Shown here: piece after piece, positions 26,829 through 34,517 of the stretch
Numbering within the stretch: position 1 is the first letter of the stretch
Layout of the letters: each line of letters starts with the position of its first letter
DNA from: Hyphomicrobium_A sp963759735
Lineage (GTDB): Bacteria > Pseudomonadota > Alphaproteobacteria > Rhizobiales > Hyphomicrobiaceae
Length of the DNA stretch: 64,000 nt
NCBI GenBank assembly: GCA_963759735.1
Contig: CAVXAF010000007.1
Coordinates: forward strand, 992,001 to 1,056,000
Direction of reading: 5' to 3'
Made by a program: the position numbers and the translations under genes
Notes under the pieces: generated by a model
What the model was told of the DNA's origin: nothing
Seen by the model: only the letters and a program-made list of their open reading frames with translations
The model's database searches: none

Positions 26829-28019
26829 ATGCGCCGCCTGGTCATGCTTGCCGTGTTTGGCGTGCTCGTCACGCCGCCGATCGCAACCTGCTGCGATGTG
26901 GGCATGCCGCGTCTGATTGCGGCGGCGCAGGCGGCCGACGAGGTCAGCGCCAAGGATGCGTTCGAAGCGGCCAAGGAACTGGGCACCGCGGAGGCGTGGA
27001 ACGCGTTTCTCAAGAGCTTCCCCGACGGCTTTCACGCCAAGCTGGCGCGCGCCTACCTGAAGAAGCTCGGCGGTGGCGCGTCGGAACCGGCGGTTGCCGA
27101 CGAGGAACCGCGCGCCAGCGGAGAGAGGGTGGCGTCGGGCGACGCAGGGACGCTCGGTCCCAACGCTGACCTCGGAGGACGGAGGCTGCTGCCCGATGAC
27201 AGCCCCTGGCACCAGGACGTTTCGCTGCTCCCCGTGGATCCGAGCTCCGAGAAAATCCTCGCCCGCGTCGGCATGGACAAGCCGTTGCGCGCCGACTTCG
27301 GCCCCGAGTGGGAAGGCGCACCGATCGGCATTCCCTATGTGGTGGTCGGCGCCGACCAGGAGCGCGTGCCGGTGACGTTCACCTACGCCGATGAAAGCGA
27401 CGCTGGCCCGTATCCCGTGCCGCCCGACGCGCCGATCGAGGGCGGCCCTAACAGCGATGGCGATCGCCACGTGCTGGTGCTCGATCGCGACGGGGAGCAA
27501 CTGTGGGAGCTGTTCAATGCCCACAAGGATGGCGACGGCTGGAAGGCGGACAGCGGGGCGATCTGGAACTTGAAGGAAAATCAGGAGAGGCCCGCGCGCT
27601 GGACGTCGGCGGACGCGGCCGGTCTGCCGATCCTGCCGGGGCTGGTGCGCTACGATGAGGTGGTCGGCAAGGGCGCGATCGAGCACGCTCTGCGCTTCAC
27701 GCTCTCCAAGTCACGCCGCGCCTACGTTCCCCCGGCCAGCCACTGGGCGAGTTCGCTGAAGGACGACGACCTGCCGCCGATGGGCATGCGCGTGCGCCTG
27801 CGGGGCGATTTCGATACGAGCGGATTTGCTCCCGAGGCGAAGGTGATCCTGGAAGCGCTGAAGAAGTACGGCATGATCCTCGCCGACAACGGCAGCGACA
27901 ATTTCATCAGCGGCGCGCCGGACGAGCGGTGGAAGGTCGACAACCTGCGCCAGCTCATGCGCGTCACCACGAAGGATCTCGAGGTTGTCGAGATGACCGG
28001 CATGGTGGCCGACGAGTGA
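26829..28019 (+). CDS. Conserved secreted protein of unknown function
   Basis: The 396-residue protein has a signal peptide and a short helical section (AKDAFEAAKELGTAEAWNAF, similar to the sequences next to caspase-like domains). A polar linker follows, then a domain of about 270 residues. This domain has DSPWHQDVSLLPVDP, GAPIGIPYVVVG, DRHVLVLDRDGEQLWELFNA, WTSADAAGLPILPGLVRYDE, HALRFTLSKSRRAYV and LKKYGMILADNGSDNFISG. The domain is highly patterned, and I recall it in exported proteins from diverse bacteria, but I do not know a function. Conserved Asp, His and Arg residues hint at an enzyme or carbohydrate binder. Confidence 0.8.
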   Translation: MRRLVMLAVFGVLVTPPIATCCDVGMPRLIAAAQAADEVSAKDAFEAAKELGTAEAWNAFLKSFPDGFHAKLARAYLKKLGGGASEPAVADEEPRASGERVASGDAGTLGPNADLGGRRLLPDDSPWHQDVSLLPVDPSSEKILARVGMDKPLRADFGPEWEGAPIGIPYVVVGADQERVPVTFTYADESDAGPYPVPPDAPIEGGPNSDGDRHVLVLDRDGEQLWELFNAHKDGDGWKADSGAIWNLKENQERPARWTSADAAGLPILPGLVRYDEVVGKGAIEHALRFTLSKSRRAYVPPASHWASSLKDDDLPPMGMRVRLRGDFDTSGFAPEAKVILEALKKYGMILADNGSDNFISGAPDERWKVDNLRQLMRVTTKDLEVVEMTGMVADE

Positions 28020-28066
28020 GCGCCGCGCTCTCTGATGCGGGCCATGCCATGCCGTTTCCGTGGCGC

Positions 28067-28089
28067 GCCGATCGGAAACGCCGATCGGC
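28067..28089. terminator. Hairpin between convergent genes
   Basis: GCCGATCGG and CCGATCGGC form a nine-base-pair stem around AAACG, about 50 bases after the stop of the secreted-protein gene and before the end of the convergent gene. No T run follows on either strand, so terminator function is possible only as a factor-assisted or bidirectional stop. Confidence 0.4.
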
Positions 28090-28173
28090 CGACCACGACC
28101 AACAGTCTTGGCAGCGAGGGCGCGCGCCGCGCCCCGGCAAGGCCGCAGATCAGATTGCCCGCAGCTCGGCGCC

Positions 28174-28509
28174 CTAGGCGATGCGTCTCAGAAACGGAAA
28201 CGACGGATCGACGAACTGATCGGCGACCTGGTCGAACGAGTTCTGCGCGGGCGCGATCTTCGAGTGCTCGTCGCGAACCTGGCCAACCGGCAGCGCCCGC
28301 TGGAATCGCGTCAGAACATATTCCTCGAGCTTGAGCACTTCGTCGTGCTTGCGGCAGCACTGCTGCAGCGCGGCGAGGTAGCTGTCCTGCAACGCGTTGC
28401 CGGCTTCGATGATCGCAACCTTGTGACGGGTAAAATCGTCGGTCTTGTTCGCTGCGTCGAACAACAGGCTGTTGAGGCGTCGCTCGTAGTTAGTATCTTC
28501 CTCGGACAT
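28174..28509 (-). CDS. Small cytoplasmic protein of unknown function
   Basis: The 111-residue protein begins at an ATG with AAGGAG six bases upstream. It is hydrophilic and helical (NYERRLNSLLFDAANKTDD, DDFTRHKVAIIEAGNALQD), with a Cys pair in LQQCCRKHDEV. No signal peptide or membrane segment and no family recognised. Confidence 0.65.
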   Translation of the reverse strand: MSEEDTNYERRLNSLLFDAANKTDDFTRHKVAIIEAGNALQDSYLAALQQCCRKHDEVLKLEEYVLTRFQRALPVGQVRDEHSKIAPAQNSFDQVADQFVDPSFPFLRRIA

Positions 28510-28810
28510 AGTGGCTCCTTAGCAGCTAGCGCCGGTCTCGATGGCGCGATGTAAGCGGCGACGCACGGCAACTATCGACGCGGCGGCGAGGAGACGCGAA
28601 GGCTTTGCAAGCCGACAAGACGCTGAGACGAAATTCCGAAAAAGGAAATGCGCTGCCAGAGGGTAAGCAAGAGCTAAGTCTCTCAACGCATGACAGTGGC
28701 AGGTTGCAATATTTAACAGATTTCAGATTGAAGCTCGGCTGGCGCAGGCTTCCCGCATGCCACGTCGCGGGTGTGCGAATCACGCCGGCTAAGTTTTGCG
28801 ACGCCGCAGT
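28510..28810. other. Intergenic region without recognisable gene
   Basis: About 300 bases between the 111-residue protein gene and a small membrane-protein gene, both leftward. It includes a locally AT-rich part near 28700-28725 (CAATATTTAACAG) that could hold the promoter of the leftward gene at 28509. Nothing else is supported. Confidence 0.4.
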
Positions 28811-28939
28811 TTACGCGAGCTGGCTGGCCAGCAGGAGGCCGCCGAACACAAGCAGGCAGGCGATGACGCAGCCGATGAAAGCGGCGCGATCCTCGCTCGG
28901 ATCGCCGGATAGTGGAAGTGGCCGGATACGGAATTGCAT
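28811..28939 (-). CDS. Small single-span membrane protein
   Basis: A 42-residue protein from an ATG with GGGGA six bases upstream. The first half is polar (MQFRIRPLPLSGDPSEDRAA) and the second is one membrane helix (FIGCVIACLLVFGGLLLASQ). The layout, clear start and natural composition support a real gene. No homolog is named by me. Confidence 0.6.
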   Translation of the reverse strand: MQFRIRPLPLSGDPSEDRAAFIGCVIACLLVFGGLLLASQLA

Positions 28940-29053
28940 GGTCGGTCCCCATTGTGTCTGTGGGGAGGGAAACTTGCCATTGGTCAGCGGGTTCCGGGCT
29001 GAATTCAGATCGCATCTGCAAGTCGTCGGTCAGGGGCGCGCCGCGCTGCCCCC

Positions 29054-29545
29054 TCACATGCGCTCGCCGGGCAGCTTGCTGGCCTGCTTCACCCAGGCGA
29101 TGAACTGCGCTTCGTCGAATCCGCTTTCGTCGATGTGGAGGTAACGCGTGTCCTGCGTCTTGGATTCGCCTGGCGGCACCGGACGCAGCAAGCGGCCGCG
29201 GAAGAAAGCCACCTTCACGTACTTGGCGAAGCAATGGACGCTGAGGAACCAAGTGTGGTCCTCACCGGGAGCTGGGCTGCCGTACAGCGGCGAGTTCCAT
29301 TTGACCGCTTTGCGCACGCCGGGAACGGTGCGGGCGATGAGCGCATCGACGCGGCGTGCGACATCGCGCTTCCACCCCGGGATGGCCGCAACGTAGGCCT
29401 GCACGGAAGCATCGCCGTAGCCCTTGGGGATTTGCGGGTTGCCGCCGGCCAGCAGCTTGGGCTTGCCGGTCGCGCGCTTTTTGGCGGCGGCTTTCTTTGC
29501 TAGCTCCGCTACCTTCGTCGGCTTGATCGGCGTCTTGGCGGCCAT
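29054..29545 (-). CDS. DUF1801 (YdhG-like) protein
   Basis: The 163-residue protein has a Lys/Ala-rich N-terminal tail (MAAKTPIKPTKVAELAKKAA) and then a YdhG-type domain: YVAAIPGWKRDVARRVDALI, VKWNSPLYGSPAP, FLSVHCFAKYVKVAFFRG and the closing FIAWVKQASKL. These proteins adopt a frataxin-like fold. Their role is poorly known, though some relatives affect iron handling. The gene reads leftward and ends before the small membrane-protein gene. Confidence 0.85.
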   Translation of the reverse strand: MAAKTPIKPTKVAELAKKAAAKKRATGKPKLLAGGNPQIPKGYGDASVQAYVAAIPGWKRDVARRVDALIARTVPGVRKAVKWNSPLYGSPAPGEDHTWFLSVHCFAKYVKVAFFRGRLLRPVPPGESKTQDTRYLHIDESGFDEAQFIAWVKQASKLPGERM

Positions 29546-29569
29546 GGCGCTCGTTATGCGGCTGGCGGA

Positions 29570-30301
29570 TCAGTGGTTCCAGTCGAACTTGTAGACGACC
29601 TCATTGGTGGCCGTCATTACGAAGGGATCGAAGTTCAGGTGGAAAGCGGGTGAGATCCCGGTCTCAGCGCGCGCGTCGCGGCTGTAGTCCGCATAGCGAA
29701 CCTCGGTCCGCCAGAACCAACCCTCGTGCACGGCGACTTCCACGCCGCCGCCGACGAACCAGCCGCCGGCCTTGTAGCTGGCGAGCTGTGCATTCGGCAG
29801 CGGCGCGCCGGTGTAGCTGTTGTGCAGTGGCGCGCCCGAAAAGTGCGTCTGCGTGTAGCCGACGCTCCAGTAGTTGAGGATGTCCGGTGTCATCAGCCAA
29901 CCGGCGCGGGCGCCGATGAACCACGTGGAGTCGTTGTTGGTCTTGGCGGTGGTGAACACCGCATCGCTGACCCGGCCGCGCATGTCGGCGAAGTCGTAGT
30001 TGAACAGTGCGCCGGCGACGATCCGTTCGGTGAACTGGTAGTCGTAACCAAAGCCCACCTCGCCAAGCCAACCCCTGCCGGCGTGATCGGTCTTGGCGCA
30101 AGACACGCAGCGGCCGGCGGTGTCGGTCGTCGTCTGCGCGTCCCAGAGGCCGTAGCCGATGCCGGCATTGCCGTAAAAGCCGGTCCAGTTGGTGATTTGT
30201 AGCGGCACGGGCGGGGCCGGATCGGGCCCATCGGCGCTGGCCGCGCCGGCCCAGGCAAGTAGACACGAGGCAATGAGGATTGGAGGAAGGTGCCGTGGCA
30301 T
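29570..30301 (-). CDS. Outer-membrane beta-barrel protein
   Basis: The 243-residue protein has a signal peptide (ILIASCLLAWAGAASA) after GGAGG at the right spacing. Strand-like segments include GFYGNAGIGYGLWDA, GEVGFGYDYQFTERIVAG, FIGARAGWLMT, GWFVGGGVEVAVHEGWFWR and a final YKFDWNH. It belongs to the small eight-stranded porin-like barrels of Hyphomicrobiales. A Cys pair in GRCVSCAKTD is unusual and could form an exposed disulfide. A frame open far upstream is rejected because it lacks a signal and ribosome site. Confidence 0.88.
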   Translation of the reverse strand: MPRHLPPILIASCLLAWAGAASADGPDPAPPVPLQITNWTGFYGNAGIGYGLWDAQTTTDTAGRCVSCAKTDHAGRGWLGEVGFGYDYQFTERIVAGALFNYDFADMRGRVSDAVFTTAKTNNDSTWFIGARAGWLMTPDILNYWSVGYTQTHFSGAPLHNSYTGAPLPNAQLASYKAGGWFVGGGVEVAVHEGWFWRTEVRYADYSRDARAETGISPAFHLNFDPFVMTATNEVVYKFDWNH

Positions 30302-30612
30302 GGTTGCCTCCAAAATGCGCAAGAGCGCGGGATCAGGCTGTGGGCAAGCTGTGGAAGGATTCGCCGACCGAAGTCGCCCGGCAAAGCCGCCGGCGCACCC
30401 GGCGCCCACAGGCAAGTTCAGCCGCTTGCATGCCGCCGCAGGCGCCATCGCTCGTCGGCCGATGATCCGCTGCGGTGCGATTGGGGGGCAGTGGGGTGCC
30501 GATAATCGCGTTGCGAGGCCAAACGGGGTGAGCGTCTTCTGGCCGATCCGCGCGGACTGCACTACGCTGGACGCTATTGTGTGCAGGTTTTCGCTACGGC
30601 GGAGAATTGATT
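30302..30612. other. Divergent intergenic region
   Basis: About 310 bases between the barrel-protein gene and the Rieske oxygenase gene, which diverge. Promoters for both should lie here but no clear -35/-10 pair stands out. GGCGGAG immediately before 30607 serves as the ribosome site for the oxygenase. Nothing else is seen. Confidence 0.4.
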
Positions 30613-31641
30613 GTGAAGAATTCAATTCACCCGGACGTACTCCGGTATCCCCATCCCATTATCAAGGCGAGCAAGCTTAAGAAGCGCGCGGTGCATGAGT
30701 TTGCCATCCTCGGGAAGCGCTACGTGCTCTACCGCGATGGCGAGGGCAAGCCTGCCGCGACGCTCGGCAGCTGTCCGCATCGCGGGGCGCAACTCGCCAA
30801 GGGAAGCGTCAACGCACAGGGCGAACTGGTGTGCGCGTACCACGCGTGGAGAATACGTTCGAACGGCACCGCCATCAGTCCGTCACGGCCCGACAAGGTG
30901 TGTGCTGCCCCGATGCTCAAGACATGGGAGAAGCATGGCTTCATCTGGGTGGCGCATGCCGATGTGGCGGATGCCGCGTTCCCCGATTTCATCGATCCGG
31001 GCTATGAGTTGATCGGCAGCTTCACCGAGCCGTTCCGCGCGCCGCTTCCGGTGGTGCTCGACAACTTCGGAGAGATCGAGCACTCGTTCCAGGTCCACTC
31101 GTTCGTGGGAACCAACAGCACCTCGCTCGATACGCTGCAGTTCTCCTCGGAGACGCGCGATGATGAAACCATCGGTCGGTCTTCGGCCAGGTATCGCGGC
31201 GTGCCACTGAAGCTGCACCGTTTGGGCGGCATCCAGGACGGCGACAACTATCACATCGACTGGGTGTTGCGTTTCAAGCCGCTGTACGGGTCCTACAACA
31301 ACTATTGCTCGGACCCGGTGAGCGGGGCGCGACGGCCGGTGTCCTATATCGTGACGACGTTTTTCGTGCCGGTGCGCGAGAACGAGGTCGACGTGCATGT
31401 GTTCGTGCAGATCGCCATCGAGAGCGCGCGCCTGCGCTGGTTCGCTCCGATGCTGCGCATGGGCGCCATGGCGGTGGTCCGGTTCGAGATCAAGGCCGAT
31501 GCGGACATCGCGCGCTATGCTCCTGAATCCAACGATGACGGCGGGCAGTGGAACCTGACGCATCTCGACAAGCAGCTGTTCGTCAACCGCCGCATGATGG
31601 ATCGCATCTACCTGGCACCGCAGGCGGCCGACGTGAACTAG
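30613..31641 (+). CDS. Rieske non-heme iron oxygenase
   Basis: The 342-residue protein starts at a GTG after GGCGGAG. The N-terminal Rieske domain binds a 2Fe-2S cluster through Cys54/His56 (CPHRGA) and Cys74/His77 (CAYHAW). The C-terminal domain has the mononuclear iron site: His157 and His162 in EIEHSFQVHSF, after Asp150, with a later Asp expected as the third ligand. This is the single-component alpha-subunit layout of VanA-like oxygenases and phthalate-type dioxygenases. The reductase is not encoded nearby, so the electron donor is elsewhere. Substrate unknown. Confidence 0.88.
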   Translation: MKNSIHPDVLRYPHPIIKASKLKKRAVHEFAILGKRYVLYRDGEGKPAATLGSCPHRGAQLAKGSVNAQGELVCAYHAWRIRSNGTAISPSRPDKVCAAPMLKTWEKHGFIWVAHADVADAAFPDFIDPGYELIGSFTEPFRAPLPVVLDNFGEIEHSFQVHSFVGTNSTSLDTLQFSSETRDDETIGRSSARYRGVPLKLHRLGGIQDGDNYHIDWVLRFKPLYGSYNNYCSDPVSGARRPVSYIVTTFFVPVRENEVDVHVFVQIAIESARLRWFAPMLRMGAMAVVRFEIKADADIARYAPESNDDGGQWNLTHLDKQLFVNRRMMDRIYLAPQAADVN

Positions 31642-31665
31642 GCCCATTTGCAGGTCAGCGCGGCT

Positions 31666-32343
31666 CTATCCGGGCCAGCGCGAAAAGCACTGCACGAAGA
31701 AGGTGCAGGCGCCATAGAAGCAGCTGCCGTTGGCGACGCCCACGCCGATATGATTCATTTCGCGGCCGACCAGATGTTTGCGGTGGCCCGGGGAGTCCAG
31801 CCACATCCGTAACGCGCTCTCGGGCGTCGTGCCGTTGCCGCGGGCGATGTTCTCGGTCACGCGGATGACCCGCTGGCCGTTGGTATTGCGACGCTTGTAG
31901 CGCGTGGTCGGTGAACCGCCATCGGGCGCGAAATGACTGAAATAGCTGCGGCGGGCCATGTCCCGAGCGTGATCGAAGGCCGCCGCCGTGCAGACGGGAT
32001 CTTCCGCGAAGGCCGGCAGGCCATTGCGCTGGCGAAACGCGTTGGTGATCTTGATGGTCTCCGCCGCCTGTTGTTCGAAGACGGTCAGTGGTCGCGTCGG
32101 CAAAGTTGGCGGGGTTGCGGTGGGCGGCGTCGGTGCAGGCGCAGGCGGGGCTGTCTGCGGTATCGTTTCGGTTTGCCAGGCGCTGGTGCGCGCGCCGGCC
32201 AACGCCGCGGGCGACGGGGCAACGACAGCGACCAGCACCAAGCTGGCGACCTGCCAAAGCCAGGCAGTGCGAGGCACCCCGCCTCTCAGCGTTCGCGGCG
32301 ATCCCGCTGCGCCGGTTTCTCCCGTTCGAATCATTGTCCCCAT
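31666..32343 (-). CDS. Exported CAP-domain (SCP/YkwD-like) protein
   Basis: The 225-residue protein has a signal or membrane segment (WLWQVASLVLVAVVA), a Pro/Thr-rich linker and one CAP domain: TNAFRQRNGLPAF, AAFDHARDMARRSYFSHFA, RVTENIARGNG and MWLDSPGHRKHLVGREMNHIGVG. The His in FSHFA and the Glu and His that follow fit the cavity tetrad of the family. There are four Cys, two of them in GSCFYGACTFF. Function of bacterial members is mostly unknown. The start is uncertain between 32343 and 32334. Confidence 0.88.
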   Translation of the reverse strand: MGTMIRTGETGAAGSPRTLRGGVPRTAWLWQVASLVLVAVVAPSPAALAGARTSAWQTETIPQTAPPAPAPTPPTATPPTLPTRPLTVFEQQAAETIKITNAFRQRNGLPAFAEDPVCTAAAFDHARDMARRSYFSHFAPDGGSPTTRYKRRNTNGQRVIRVTENIARGNGTTPESALRMWLDSPGHRKHLVGREMNHIGVGVANGSCFYGACTFFVQCFSRWPG

Positions 32344-32658
32344 GTTGACGCTGAATGTGCGCTCGTAGGGGCAGGATTGTCGCCGTTTAGGGGCGACGGC
32401 ACTGCCATGCCGGGCGACGTATGAAAACCATGGGGTCAGATAGAGACGTTCATGAACCACTTGGTGCACTCGCGACGCCGCCCGCAGGCCCCGCGGATGC
32501 GATGCCTCGCCAACACGTGCCGACGCAAGCAATTGTGGGGAGTGGCGCAAGCGGGGCTATACCCTATGCCGCGTCTGTCTTGGCGTGTTGCTCAGTGTGC
32601 GTTCTAGCATGCCCCATGCGCCGCATTCCCGCGCGCGCATACCGGCGGACACCCATCT
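32344..32658. other. Divergent intergenic region
   Basis: About 315 bases between the CAP-domain gene (leftward) and the polyketide synthase gene (rightward). Frames extending into it are not supported. No clear promoter motif or repeat was found. Confidence 0.4.
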
Positions 32659-33798
32659 ATGACTTTGCAGGCAGAGCGTCTTATCGCGGAGCGCCCTGCC
32701 GCGTCCGCCATCGATGTCGAGATCGCAGCGGTCACCACCGCCGTGCCCGAGCACGTGATCGGACAGAGCGATGTGGCCGAACGCGCCCACAAGCTCTATC
32801 CGCAATATGCGCGCCTCGACGCCCTCTACAAGAACACCGGCATCGAGCGGCGCTACTCGGTCGAGCCGAAGGAATGGTATCTGCAGGAACGCAGCTGGGA
32901 GGAACGCACGCGCTCCTATCAGCGCCACGCGCTCGATCTGCTGGAGCGCGTCGCCGTCCAGGCCGTGGCCGAGGCCGGGCTGTCCTTGCGCGACATTGAC
33001 ACCATCGTCACCAACTCCTCCACCGGCATGGCAATGCCCAGTCTGGAAGCGCGGCTGATGAATCGCCTCGCGTTTCGGACGGACGTCGAGCGCTTGCCGA
33101 TCTTCGGGCTCGGATGCGGCGGCGGCGTCGGCGGTCTGGCGCGCGCGACGCGCATGGCGCAGGCGCGGCCGGGCACCAACGTGCTGTTTCTCACCGTCGA
33201 CCTGTGCTCGCTATGCCTCCGCATCAACGATCCGAGCCTCACCATGTTCGTTGCCGGGGCGCTGTTCGGCGACGGGGCGGCCGCGGTGGTGCTGCGCAGC
33301 GCCGACAATTACGGGCGCGGCAGCGGACGCACAATCGGTGTTCCGGCCATCGCCGCTTCGGCAGGACCGGCGCGCGGCGTCATCCAGGGGTTGGGCGAAT
33401 ACTTCTGGACGAACACCGAGCACATCATGGGCTGGGACATCAAGAACGACGGATTCGGCATCGTGCTCAGCCCGGAGCTGCCGGGACTGATGCGCGAACG
33501 CCTCGGCGAGGCACTGTTCCCGTTTTTCGCGCGGGAAGGCTTGTCGCTTGCAGACTTCGACGGGCTCTTGCTGCATCCCGGCGGCAGCCGCGTGTTGCAG
33601 ACGGTCGAGGCGGCGCTGGGGCTGTCGCGCGATCAGATCCGCTACTCGTGGGATGTGCTGCGGGACTACGGCAATATGTCCTCGGCGACCGCGCTGTTCG
33701 TGCTGAAGGAGGCGCTCAACGATAACGCGCAGGGGCGGTTCCTGCTGGCGGCCTTCGGCCCGGGGTTCGCCGGCTTCTTTATTGTCCTGGAGCTCTGA
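32659..33798 (+). CDS. Type III polyketide synthase (chalcone synthase-like)
   Basis: The 379-residue enzyme has the thiolase fold with the catalytic triad of chalcone synthase-like proteins: Cys153 in GLGCGGGVGGL, His in LLHPGGSRVLQ and Asn in DYGNMSSATALFVL. Such enzymes condense malonyl-CoA onto an acyl starter, giving alkylresorcinols, alkylpyrones or pyrones. Bacterial members often sit with an isoprenylcysteine-type methyltransferase and an oxidoreductase, but neither is present here. The Rieske oxygenase 1 kb upstream could modify a product, though it is separated by a divergent gene. Confidence 0.93.
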   Translation: MTLQAERLIAERPAASAIDVEIAAVTTAVPEHVIGQSDVAERAHKLYPQYARLDALYKNTGIERRYSVEPKEWYLQERSWEERTRSYQRHALDLLERVAVQAVAEAGLSLRDIDTIVTNSSTGMAMPSLEARLMNRLAFRTDVERLPIFGLGCGGGVGGLARATRMAQARPGTNVLFLTVDLCSLCLRINDPSLTMFVAGALFGDGAAAVVLRSADNYGRGSGRTIGVPAIAASAGPARGVIQGLGEYFWTNTEHIMGWDIKNDGFGIVLSPELPGLMRERLGEALFPFFAREGLSLADFDGLLLHPGGSRVLQTVEAALGLSRDQIRYSWDVLRDYGNMSSATALFVLKEALNDNAQGRFLLAAFGPGFAGFFIVLEL

Positions 33799-33907
33799 TC
33801 ACACCGGGCTGGCCGTTCAAAATCCTGACGTCGGCGGCTTTTTGACCGCGCGGGATACTTCACAGGGTTTGGTGAGTTTGACTGGCACAGCAACCTAGGA
33901 GCGACCG

Positions 33908-34495
33908 ATGAAGCTTTACTATTCGCCCGGCGCCTGCAGCCTCGCCGACCATATCGCCCTGCACGATGCCGATATGAAGTTCGATCTCATCAAGGTCGAT
34001 CTGAGCACGCACAAGCTGGAGGATGGGCGCTCCTACTTCGAAATCAATCCAAAGGGATCAGTGCCGGCGCTGCAATTCGACGACGGGGAGGTGCTGACCG
34101 AGAACGTCGCCATCTTGAGCTATATCGCCGACCAGTATCCGGCCCTCGGCGTGCGCGGGCCGCTCGGCCGCTACCGCCTGTTGGAGACGCTCGCCTATTT
34201 CTCCAGCGAGTTGCACAAGGCGTTTCATCCCCTGTTTGATCCGCGGGCGAGCGCCGACGAGAAGAAGAAGGCTGGCCAGTCCGTCGAGTCGAAGTTGAAG
34301 TTCGTGGCCGGCAAGTTCGCTGGGCCGTACGTGTTCGGAGCCAATGTCACCGTCGCCGATGCCTATCTGTTCGTCATGCTGACGTGGGCGGCAAAGAACA
34401 AGCTGGCCATTCCCGAATTCCTCGCGGCGTTCGCCGAGCGAATGAAGGCGCGCCCGACCGTGCATGTCGCGCTGAAGCACGAGGGGCTGATCTGA
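33908..34495 (+). CDS. Glutathione S-transferase (beta-class-like)
   Basis: The 195-residue cytoplasmic enzyme begins MKLYYSPGACSLADHIAL, with Cys10 at the position used by beta-class bacterial GSTs to bind glutathione. PKGSVPALQFDDGEVLTENV contains the cis-Pro and glutathione-contact residues. The C-terminal helical domain ends with the NVTVADAYLFVML segment. Its physiological substrate is unknown. It follows the polyketide synthase by 110 bases and may share its promoter. Confidence 0.93.
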   Translation: MKLYYSPGACSLADHIALHDADMKFDLIKVDLSTHKLEDGRSYFEINPKGSVPALQFDDGEVLTENVAILSYIADQYPALGVRGPLGRYRLLETLAYFSSELHKAFHPLFDPRASADEKKKAGQSVESKLKFVAGKFAGPYVFGANVTVADAYLFVMLTWAAKNKLAIPEFLAAFAERMKARPTVHVALKHEGLI

Positions 34496-34517
34496 GCCCC
34501 GTTGCCGCGGGTTTGCG

